From Desulfobacula sp. (GTDB taxonomy: Bacteria; Desulfobacterota; Desulfobacteria; Desulfobacterales; Desulfobacteraceae), in contig JABIYQ010000389.1 in the NCBI GenBank assembly GCA_018702715.1, forward strand, positions 1 through 14,027: a stretch of DNA of 14,027 nucleotides, given 5' to 3'. Below are positions 7,094 through 12,922 of this stretch, piece after piece (positions within the stretch are counted from its first letter, which is position 1; each line of letters opens with the position of its first letter). A model generated the notes under the pieces. The model was not told the DNA's origin. It did no database searches and saw nothing but the letters and a program-made list of their open reading frames with translations. The position numbers were made by a program, and so were the translations under genes.

Positions 7094-8539
7094 ATGTTAC
7101 AAACAAGTAAGGAATCTTCCTACATAGATCTGGACCTTAGCCTGAAATACAAGATTAAAGATATCTCCCTTGCAGAAGAGGGACTTAAAGACATGCAGCT
7201 TTCAGAAAAAGAGATGCCCGGATTGATGGCAATCAGGAAAAAATATGGTTCTGAAAAACCTTTTAAGGGTTTGAAAATCATGGGCAGTCTTCACATGACC
7301 ATCCAGACCGCCATGCTGATCGATACCCTTTACGAACTGGGGGCTGATATCCGCTGGGCATCCTGCAATATTTTTTCCACCCAGGATCATGCTGCAGCAG
7401 CCATTGCGCAAAAAGGATCTGCAGCAGTATTTGCATGGAAAGGTGAAACTCTTGAGGAATTCTGGTGGTGCACGGAGCAGGCACTGATCTGGCCGGATGG
7501 TTCAGGACCGGATCTGATTGTTGACGATGGAGGAGATGCAACCCTTTATATCCATCAGGGTGTGAAAGTGGAAAAAGATCCGTTGTTACTAGAAAATAAA
7601 ACCAATAGTTTAGATGAGAAATGTCTCATGGACAGGATGAGAGTAAGCTTTGGGCAAGACTCCCAAAAATGGACCCGCATTTCCAAAAAAATCAGGGGAG
7701 TTTCAGAAGAGACAACAACCGGAGTTCACAGGCTGTACCAGCTTGCAGAAAAAAATGAACTGCTTTTTCCTGCCATCAATGTCAATGATTCAGTGACCAA
7801 ATCAAAATTTGATAATCTTTATGGATGCAGGGAATCTTTAGCAGACGGGATTAAAAGAGGAACGGATGTCATGCTTGCCGGTAAAACTGTTGTTGTGGCC
7901 GGATATGGAGATGTGGGCAAAGGGTGTGCAGCATCCATGAAAGGGTATGGTGCCATTGTCTGGGTCACTGAAATTGATCCAATTTGTGCACTCCAGGCAG
8001 CCATGGAAGGCTATAGGGTAGTGACAATGGAAGAGGCTGCCCCCCATGGAGATATTTTTGTGACAGCCACAGGTAATTACCATGTTATCAAGGGTGAACA
8101 TATTGAACTGATGAAGGACGAATCCATTATCTGTAATATCGGACATTTTGATAATGAAATAGAAATGAGTTATCTGGATAACCATCCAAAGGCAGTGAGA
8201 ATAAATATCAAACCCCAGGTGGATAAGTGGACATTAGAATCTGGTCGGTCTGTTATTGTCCTTGCTGAAGGAAGGCTCGTGAACCTGGGCTGTGCAACAG
8301 GACATCCAAGCTTTGTAATGAGCAATAGTTTTTCAAACCAGACGCTGGCCCAGATTAAACTGGCCAAAGAAGACCTTGAAATTAAAGTTTATACACTTCC
8401 CAAGGAACTTGACGAAGAAGTGGCAAGGCTTCATTTGAAGAATCTTTCTGTTAACCTGACACAGTTGACCCAGGAGCAGTCGGATTATCTTGGTATTCCT
8501 ATTAACGGCCCTTATAAAACAGATCATTACAAATATTAA
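7094..8539 (+). CDS. ahcY: S-adenosylhomocysteine hydrolase (adenosylhomocysteinase)
   Basis: A 481-residue protein with AAGGAG ribosome-binding site. Substrate-domain motifs are GSLHMTIQTA (65-73), STQDHAAAAIA, VDDGGDAT (143-150) and GVSEETTTGVHR (202-213); the Rossmann NAD loop is GYGDVGKG (270-277); the C-terminus is the typical ...GPYKTDHYKY with the conserved Lys and Tyr that reach the neighbouring subunit's NAD. An insertion of about 40 residues (roughly 163-203) marks the longer bacterial form versus the ~430-residue type. It reversibly cleaves S-adenosylhomocysteine to adenosine and homocysteine, relieving product inhibition of methyltransferases. Together with metK and the adenosine kinase gene it completes the activated methyl cycle here, except for a methionine synthase, which is not in the window. 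Confidence 0.97.
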   Translation: MLQTSKESSYIDLDLSLKYKIKDISLAEEGLKDMQLSEKEMPGLMAIRKKYGSEKPFKGLKIMGSLHMTIQTAMLIDTLYELGADIRWASCNIFSTQDHAAAAIAQKGSAAVFAWKGETLEEFWWCTEQALIWPDGSGPDLIVDDGGDATLYIHQGVKVEKDPLLLENKTNSLDEKCLMDRMRVSFGQDSQKWTRISKKIRGVSEETTTGVHRLYQLAEKNELLFPAINVNDSVTKSKFDNLYGCRESLADGIKRGTDVMLAGKTVVVAGYGDVGKGCAASMKGYGAIVWVTEIDPICALQAAMEGYRVVTMEEAAPHGDIFVTATGNYHVIKGEHIELMKDESIICNIGHFDNEIEMSYLDNHPKAVRINIKPQVDKWTLESGRSVIVLAEGRLVNLGCATGHPSFVMSNSFSNQTLAQIKLAKEDLEIKVYTLPKELDEEVARLHLKNLSVNLTQLTQEQSDYLGIPINGPYKTDHYKY

Positions 8540-8553
8540 ATATTTGAAAATTT

Positions 8554-8594
8554 AGGGCTTACTCAAAATTGGTATTTTTTTTTGTGTGAGCCCT
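8554..8594 (+). terminator. Hairpin terminator after ahcY
   Basis: AGGGCTTACTCAAAA (8554-8568) pairs with TTTTGTGTGAGCCCT (8580-8594) with one wobble and one mismatch. The loop carries a run of T's. It lies 15 bp after the ahcY stop; no U-run follows the stem, so efficiency is uncertain. Confidence 0.6.
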
Positions 8595-8722
8595 ATGCTT
8601 ACAGGAGATTTTGGCCCATGCCTTGCCCCCTGAAGGTTTAATTTTTTAAACTGAGCAATAAAATATTTTTTATCATATGATTTCAATAGGTTGTGGTTTT
8701 ATTAAATAATTTGAGTGATTTG

Positions 8723-8744
8723 AAAGTTCAAAATTTTGAACTTT
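8723..8744. promoter_or_regulatory. Perfect 22-bp palindrome, candidate protein-binding site
   Basis: AAAGTTCAAAA (8723-8733) is followed directly by its exact reverse complement (8734-8744), with no loop. Such zero-spacer symmetry suits a homodimeric DNA-binding protein better than an RNA hairpin. It lies about 160 bp before the start point predicted from the sigma54-like promoter at 8868, a normal distance for an enhancer-binding activator. Confidence 0.4.
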
Positions 8745-8867
8745 TATGGGATAAAATGATGATGAAAAGACAATGAAAAATTAAGAAAGTGAAAATATAA
8801 AAGAAGGAAAATTAAAAAACCAAATAAATTCGGAAGCTTAGAGATTTTATGGTTATGAAAAAAGAAG

Positions 8868-8884
8868 TTGGCATGCCAATTGCT
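8868..8884 (+). promoter_or_regulatory. Sigma54 (RpoN) promoter
   Basis: TTGGCATGCCAATTGCT matches the sigma54 consensus TTGGCACG-N4-TTGCT with one change, and has the exact GG (8870-8871), ten bases, GC (8882-8883) spacing. It reads rightward toward the terminator at 8939-8973. The first 12 bases are also a palindrome (TTGGCA/TGCCAA), so a repressor site is an alternative. Confidence 0.5.
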
Positions 8885-8894
8885 TTATTAATAG

Positions 8895-8973
8895 TTCACA
8901 TAACAAAGATTAATTTTTTCATCTTTTTTTCCTTTTCTAAAAAAGGCTGCTTTTAAAATAAGCAGCCTTTTTT
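8895..8973 (+). ncRNA. Predicted ~80-nt small RNA
   Basis: Inferred transcript from the sigma54-like promoter (start about 12 bp past its GC, near 8895) to the end of the strong terminator hairpin at 8973. No credible reading frame lies in it. It is AT-rich with a U-rich single-stranded middle (8911-8935) before the terminator, as in Hfq-dependent small RNAs. It runs toward the 3' end of the oppositely oriented selenoprotein gene, which stops 10 bp beyond. No homology is known to me. Confidence 0.3.
8939..8973. terminator. Strong bidirectional intrinsic terminator
   Basis: Perfect 14-bp stem AAAAAAGGCTGCTT (8939-8952) / AAGCAGCCTTTTTT (8960-8973) with a 7-nt loop. It gives U-runs in both directions. 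On the - strand it ends the selenoprotein gene (stop 8983-8985); on the + strand it would end the predicted small RNA. Confidence 0.9.
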
Positions 8974-8982
8974 GGTTTTTAA

Positions 8983-9216
8983 TCATAATTTTGTATCAGG
9001 GTTTTGTATAAGGGCAATGATTTCATCATTGTCTGGGAATCGCTTAGCCTGATGTTTTGAAAAAATTATTTTTTCATCCATAATTACATCATATACTCCA
9101 TTTGATCCGGGAATCAGTTCAGATGAAATGCCTATTTCTTTTTTTAAAGCATCTGCCAGACCGGCAGCTCTTGGCTCATAATTTCAGACGGAGCAATAAT
9201 TGATTTTGATATCCAT
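8983..9216 (-). CDS. SelW-like (Rdx family) selenoprotein, TGA = selenocysteine
   Basis: Read with TGA (9186-9184) as selenocysteine, this is a complete 77-residue protein beginning MDIKINYCSVUNYEPRAAGL, then ADALKKEIG, GVYDVIMDEKIIFSKHQAKR and FPDNDEI. The order beta strand, C8-x-x-U11 redox motif, YEPRA, helix, GVYDV..D.K.IFSK, RFP fits the SelW/SelT/SelH (Rdx) thioredoxin-like family, where SelW reads YCGAU-GYKP. U11 sits exactly at the family's Cys/Sec position. A hairpin right after the UGA looks like a bacterial SECIS. Start at ATG 9216 has AAGGA at 6 bp; an upstream in-frame ATG (9231) is less likely. The role is probably thiol redox; the substrate is unknown. Monocistronic, with promoter-like TTGAAC-17-TAAATA upstream. 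An ordinary ORF caller would split or miss it. Confidence 0.88.
9153..9167 (-). promoter_or_regulatory. Bacterial SECIS-like hairpin in the selenoprotein gene
   Basis: On the - strand CTGCC-GGTCT-GGCAG forms a 5-bp GC-rich stem with a five-base GGUCU loop. It starts 17 nt after the UGA, so the apical loop begins ~22 nt downstream, within the range used by bacterial SelB. The E. coli fdhF SECIS also presents GGUCU in its apical loop, where G and U contact SelB. Size, place and loop all fit. Confidence 0.75.
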
Positions 9217-9248
9217 AATTTTTCCTTTCATTTTTAGAATATGATTTA

Positions 9249-9277
9249 TATTTACCAGTTAAAATGAAAATGTTCAA
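9249..9277 (-). promoter_or_regulatory. Candidate promoter of the selenoprotein gene
   Basis: - strand TTGAAC (9277-9272), 17-bp spacer, TAAATA (9254-9249), about 35 bp before the ATG at 9216. Reasonable but in AT-rich sequence. Confidence 0.35.
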
Positions 9278-9334
9278 ATCAGATTTTTAAATAAACAAAA
9301 TTTGATATTTGCCATAAGAAATTTTGCATAACCC

Positions 9335-9517
9335 GTTCCAGGCTGATCGCCTTACGTCCGCTGGATGGATATAGCTACAAGCTCTATGATTACGTTCGCT
9401 GACCGCCATGAACTCGCTCATTCTTCGCTCAAACATCATAGCGGTTTAACCGCTACGGTAATCAAGAGCTTGTAAGCCATGATCCATAATGCTCCCGTAA
9501 GGCGATCACCCTGGAAC
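9335..9517. repeat. 183-bp palindromic (MITE/REP-like) element
   Basis: Outer arms of 22 bp (9335-9356 and 9496-9517; GTTCCAGG..GATCGCCTTACG) are inverted copies with one mismatch. The inner part also pairs: TACAAGCTC near 9376-9384 with GAGCTTGTA near 9466-9474, and GATTACG with CGGTAATC. At the centre are ACCGCCATGA (9402-9411) / TCATAGCGGT (9436-9445) with one mismatch, and an alternative stem TAGCGGTT-T-AACCGCTA (9439-9455). An 8-bp outer repeat ATTTTGCA (9321-9328) / TGCAAAAT (9549-9556) may be its flank. Nothing codes in it. This is the build of a non-autonomous palindromic mobile unit or of a long structured RNA. Confidence 0.65.
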
Positions 9518-9999
9518 TGGAGAGTAAAGCAAGTTCACAAATGCTTTTTGCAAAATAAATCTCCCCTCCACAATCGACGGGGTATTAGACCCAACGCTTT
9601 CCAATAAAATTTGGTCTTATCCTCTTCAAGGATTGTAATAGTTGGCTCAACAACTAGTTCAGGTCAATTTGCCTTGAATGAGCATTTTGGGACGTGTTGT
9701 TACAGGCTCTGGCGGGCGGAGCGTTAAGTGGCGGGAACTGTTTGAGGGAACCCGAGTTTTTCCGCCACAAGTGTATCCCGACATAGAGACTGTCAATATG
9801 TCCCATCCAGTGATGGAAAGGTAAACTGGCCTGAACGGGTATAGGGCGGACAAAATAACCTGGATCGGAGCGGGTTTGTGGAAATTGGATAGAAAATATG
9901 ATTCTTATGGCAAATATCCAGAACAAAAAGCTCGACATTCAGTCAAATTTGTTTTAATTCAAAAAGCAAAAAAAACTATTATCATAGGAGACTATCTTT
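9518..9999. other. Non-coding stretch with GC-richer structured patch, origin unknown
   Basis: No reading frame here has a ribosome-binding site, codon pattern or motif I recognise; two overlapping leftward frames at 9654-9938 look like chance. A GC-richer patch from about 9690 to 9880, in AT-rich surroundings, contains three successive hairpins. They are GTGGCGGGAACT/AGTTTTTCCGCCAC (9728-9768, internal TT bulge), GACATA/TATGTC (9780-9802), and CCATC-CAGT-GATGG (9803-9816). It may be the end of a decayed mobile element or group II intron, or a structured RNA. The alcohol dehydrogenase promoter must lie near the right end; I cannot place it. Confidence 0.4.
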
Positions 10000-11133
10000 A
10001 TGCTTTTCCATATGCCGGCAAGACTCTATTTCGGGTCAGGCGAAATTAACAATCTTAAATTAATCATTGATGAATACTTAAAAGTCAAAAATCCGGTTCT
10101 TGTGACCGATAAAGGAATTGTTGAATCTGGTTTGCTAACAAATATATTGAAACTATTTCCCGGGATCAAAATATTTGATGAGATTGAACCCAATCCGAAA
10201 TCCGATACCATTAATAAGATTGCAAAAGAGATGCGCAAGCTGAATCCTGACTTGATTATTGGATTTGGCGGGGGAAGCCCCCTTGATGCCGGAAAGGCTT
10301 TAGCCCTGCTTGGAACAAATCATGGCAGCATTGAAGATTATGAAGGAAAAGAGAAATATAAGAATGATCCTCTGCCATTCCTTGCTATTCCCACAACCTG
10401 CGGTACTGGAAGTGAAGTCACCTGGGTTTCAGTGATTACGGATGTGAATAGAAAATTTAAAATGAGTATCAAAGGCCCCAAAATGTATCCCGCAGTTTCC
10501 ATTGTCGACCCTGATTTAATCAAAACTCTTCCGCCAAAAATTATCGCTTCCACTGGTCTCGATGCCCTGACCCATGCAGTTGAAGCTTATCTTTCAAAAC
10601 CTGCCACTCTTATTACAGATAATCATGCAGTAAAAGCTGTTAAATTAATATTAGGTGCCATTGAAGGAGCTTATGATGATATTGAAAACCACCATACAGA
10701 ACGCGAAAATCTTATGTATGGCTCAACAATAGCAGGATTTGCCTTTGGTAACTCTGATGTGACCGCTGTCCATTGTATTTCTGAATCCATAGGCGCATTG
10801 TATGATATACCCCATGGTGTGGCAAATTCAATCTTTTTGCCCCACGTACTTTCCTATAATTTGCCCGAGTGTTTTATAAAAATGGCAACTCTGGCAAGAC
10901 ATATTGGGATTGATGAAAAGGATGATATGAGTGCGGCCAAGGCTTTTATCCAAAAGATAAAGGCACTTTCAAATAGACTTGGGATTCCATTATTTAAGGA
11001 TCTTAAAATTGGGAAAGATCAGTTTGAGATAATTTCCAAAATGTCATTTGAAAACAATTCCACACCGTCAAATCCAAGACAGCTTGAACAAGAGGATTAT
11101 CACAACATACTTGAAAATGCGTATGAATCATAA
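10000..11133 (+). CDS. Iron-containing (group III) alcohol dehydrogenase
   Basis: 377 residues, standard for the Fe-ADH family, with ribosome-binding site GGAG 9 bp before ATG. N-terminal NAD(P)-binding half has GFGGGSPLDAGKA (~residues 88-100) and IPTTCGTGSEVT; the C-terminal helical half carries the four metal ligands aligned with E. coli FucO: Asp188 and His192 (DALTH), His258 (VHC) and His272 (PHG). The His that lies four residues after the third ligand in FucO is Glu262 here (VHCISE), a variant I believe marks one Fe-ADH clade. Cytoplasmic, oxidising an alcohol or reducing an aldehyde with NAD(P)H; the substrate cannot be told from sequence. The next gene, 72 bp downstream without a terminator, is a periplasmic cytochrome, so the two may be co-transcribed. 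Confidence 0.92.
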   Translation: MLFHMPARLYFGSGEINNLKLIIDEYLKVKNPVLVTDKGIVESGLLTNILKLFPGIKIFDEIEPNPKSDTINKIAKEMRKLNPDLIIGFGGGSPLDAGKALALLGTNHGSIEDYEGKEKYKNDPLPFLAIPTTCGTGSEVTWVSVITDVNRKFKMSIKGPKMYPAVSIVDPDLIKTLPPKIIASTGLDALTHAVEAYLSKPATLITDNHAVKAVKLILGAIEGAYDDIENHHTERENLMYGSTIAGFAFGNSDVTAVHCISESIGALYDIPHGVANSIFLPHVLSYNLPECFIKMATLARHIGIDEKDDMSAAKAFIQKIKALSNRLGIPLFKDLKIGKDQFEIISKMSFENNSTPSNPRQLEQEDYHNILENAYES

Positions 11134-11205
11134 AAATTGATATGCAAGAAGAAAATCACCTGGTTTTTATAACAATAAATTAATATTTATGTAGAGGAAA
11201 GGATA

Positions 11206-11544
11206 ATGAATAATCTTAGAGTATGGTATTGTCTGGTAATTTTGATTTTATCATCTGCCATAGTTTTTGCCCAGAACCAGGGCAGTAAAGAAATTATTAT
11301 TAATGGCGGGAAAATGGGAAATATTACTTTTCCCCACTATACACATCATGGTGTTATCCAGGACTGTATGGTTTGCCATGCTGCTTTTTCCAAAGAGCCC
11401 GGAGCACTCCAGAAGGCAAAAGACCTAGGAACTCTTTATAAAAAACAGGTTATGAAAGAGTCATGCCTTAAATGCCATTTGGACAAAAAAAAGGCGGGTG
11501 AAACCTTTGGACCTGTTAAGTGTAAAGGGTGTCATGTAAAATAA
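11206..11544 (+). CDS. Periplasmic triheme cytochrome c (c7/c3 family)
   Basis: 112 residues with GAGGAAAGG ribosome-binding site. An N-terminal Sec signal peptide (hydrophobic core WYCLVILILSSAIVFA, probable cleavage after AFA-type FAQ near residue 22-23) precedes a mature part with three heme c sites: CMVCH (54-58), CLKCH (87-91) and CKGCH (106-110). Extra His in FPHYTHHG (around residues 43-48) are probable axial ligands, so bis-His coordination as in class III cytochromes is likely. Three rather than four hemes at this size point to the cytochrome c7 branch. By family role it carries low-potential electrons in the periplasm, e.g. between hydrogenases or formate dehydrogenases and membrane complexes; its partner is not visible here. 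Confidence 0.9.
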   Translation: MNNLRVWYCLVILILSSAIVFAQNQGSKEIIINGGKMGNITFPHYTHHGVIQDCMVCHAAFSKEPGALQKAKDLGTLYKKQVMKESCLKCHLDKKKAGETFGPVKCKGCHVK

Positions 11545-11554
11545 ATTATTACAC

Positions 11555-11581
11555 AACCTGCCCTGTAAATCAGGGCAGGTT
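11555..11581. terminator. Bidirectional terminator after the cytochrome gene
   Basis: Perfect 11-bp stem AACCTGCCCTG / CAGGGCAGGTT with loop TAAAT, flanked by A/T-rich runs on both sides. It sits between the convergent stops at 11544 and 11590 and can serve both strands. Confidence 0.85.
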
Positions 11582-11589
11582 ATTATATT

Positions 11590-12843
11590 TTATTTATATT
11601 TATCTTTGATAAAAGCTAAAGATTCATCCATTGCGTTCAAGGTTAGATCCAGGTCTTCTTGTGTATGTCTGTAACTGATATAGGCATGGTGAAATGGGGT
11701 GAAAAAGAATCCTTTTCGGATAAGCTGGGTGTAAAAATCTTTTCGTTTGCCTTTGTATGCGCCTGTTTCATCTTTTTTAAAGGTGATGTAGAACATGGGG
11801 GCCACACCCGTCATCTCGGCGCCTACATCATGTTTGTCAATCAAAGCCTGGATACCATTCATAAAAGCTTTCCCTTTTTCCCAGATATCTTCAAGCACAT
11901 TGTCCCGCTCAAGGATTTCAATTGTTTTAAGAGCAGCAACAAAGCCCTCGCTATTGGGAAAAAAGGTAGAAGAAATGAACAGTTTTGTTTCAGCGGCCAT
12001 CATTATTTCTTTTTTGCCGGTAACAACAGAGATGGGGTATCCATTTGCCATGGCTTTTCCAAGAACAGTCAGATCAGGGGTGACGCCATAAAGTTTTTGT
12101 GCTCCGCCCATTGAAAGTCTGAAGCCGGTACGGATTTCATCATAGATAAGCACTGCCCCATACTTGTCTGCAATTTGTCTGGCACCTTCAAGGAACCCTG
12201 CGTTTGGAACCTGCATTTTTTGGTGGTTAGGATGACCAAAAGGGGTCATGATGATAGCGGCAGTTTCATCTCCATGGGTTGTCATCAACTCTTTCAACTG
12301 GTCAAGATTATTGTATTGAAATTCAAAAACATCTTCATAGAATTTTGACGGGATGCCGCCTTTCATCTCTACACACCAGTCATGCCATCCATGGTAGCCG
12401 CACCGCATCACCTTAAGTTTTTTAGTATGTGCCCGTGCAATACGGATGCTTGCTGTTGTGGCATCAGAGCCTGTTTTCAAGAAAATACTCATTTCAGAAG
12501 AGGGCACAATGCTGGTTAATTTTTTGGCAAGCTCGTTTTGGAATTTCTGGGTTAAAGTAAAACAAAATCCCTTGTCTTTTATCTGTTTGTAAACCGCTTC
12601 ATCCACTTCTTTTTCACAATATCCGAGAATGATGGGGCCGTAACCGCAAAGAAAATCAATAAATTCATTACCATCAACATCTATCAGACGGCATCCTTTC
12701 CCTGTATCAAGAAAAATTGGGTATTCTCCATCAATAAAATCGCCCGGCTTTCTGGCACCCAGTACCCCTCCGGGTATCAGGGTCAGTGCCTCTTCAAACA
12801 ATTCCCGGCTTTTTGTGATATTTAGTTTTTCTGTCTTTTTCAT
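11590..12843 (-). CDS. Class III PLP-dependent aminotransferase (glutamate-1-semialdehyde aminomutase-like)
   Basis: 417 residues, fold type I. PLP-site features: phosphate loop GSDATTAS (125-132), GYHGWHDW (149-156) whose aromatic ring stacks on PLP, Asp235 in YDEIRTGFR, and the Schiff-base Lys263 in LGKAMANGYP; SSTFFPNSEG follows. The GYHGWHDW and LGKAMANGYP style is that of the HemL-like subgroup, but HemL proper has characteristic ...GEVIGGGLPVGA-type segments, absent here, so this is more likely a transaminase or aminomutase for another amino acid. AGGAGG lies just before the ATG. It is 69 bp downstream of the saccharopine-dehydrogenase-like gene on the same strand, likely one operon, suggesting joint work on an amino-acid semialdehyde or a diamine; the substrate is not determined. 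Confidence 0.88.
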   Translation of the reverse strand: MKKTEKLNITKSRELFEEALTLIPGGVLGARKPGDFIDGEYPIFLDTGKGCRLIDVDGNEFIDFLCGYGPIILGYCEKEVDEAVYKQIKDKGFCFTLTQKFQNELAKKLTSIVPSSEMSIFLKTGSDATTASIRIARAHTKKLKVMRCGYHGWHDWCVEMKGGIPSKFYEDVFEFQYNNLDQLKELMTTHGDETAAIIMTPFGHPNHQKMQVPNAGFLEGARQIADKYGAVLIYDEIRTGFRLSMGGAQKLYGVTPDLTVLGKAMANGYPISVVTGKKEIMMAAETKLFISSTFFPNSEGFVAALKTIEILERDNVLEDIWEKGKAFMNGIQALIDKHDVGAEMTGVAPMFYITFKKDETGAYKGKRKDFYTQLIRKGFFFTPFHHAYISYRHTQEDLDLTLNAMDESLAFIKDKYK

Positions 12844-12870
12844 TCAAGGCCTCCTGATTTATTTGTCCTT

Positions 12871-12922
12871 TTACAACCCCCCAGTTTTAAATTACAACTC
12901 CCCAATTTTAAATTACAATTCC
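12871..12922. repeat. 21-bp tandem repeat (2.5 copies) copying a stop codon
   Basis: Two 21-bp units (12871-12891, 12892-12912), each starting TTACAA and ending TTTTAAA with 2 differences, are followed by a third partial copy (12913-12922) that is the end of the saccharopine-dehydrogenase-like gene. On the - strand each unit ends in TTG-TAA in the same frame, so the gene's stop is repeated in frame twice downstream. Probably polymerase slippage. Confidence 0.75.

Noticed and set aside
8851..8958. Short + strand frame MVMKKEVGMPIALLIVHITK...
   Set aside because: It has no ribosome-binding site, runs into the terminator stem and overlaps the sigma54-like site; no homology recognised.
9640..9670. 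tRNA-like stretch (AGTTGGCTCAACAACT, TTCAGGTC)
   Set aside because: No acceptor stem, anticodon arm or CCA partner could be folded around it.
9654..9938. Leftward frames of 94 and 64 codons
   Set aside because: No ribosome-binding site or motif, odd composition (Pro/His/Trp rich), and they overlap hairpin-rich DNA.
11659..12114. Rightward 151-codon frame, and a similar one at 12815-13246
   Set aside because: Both are shadows antisense to the aminotransferase and saccharopine-dehydrogenase-like genes.
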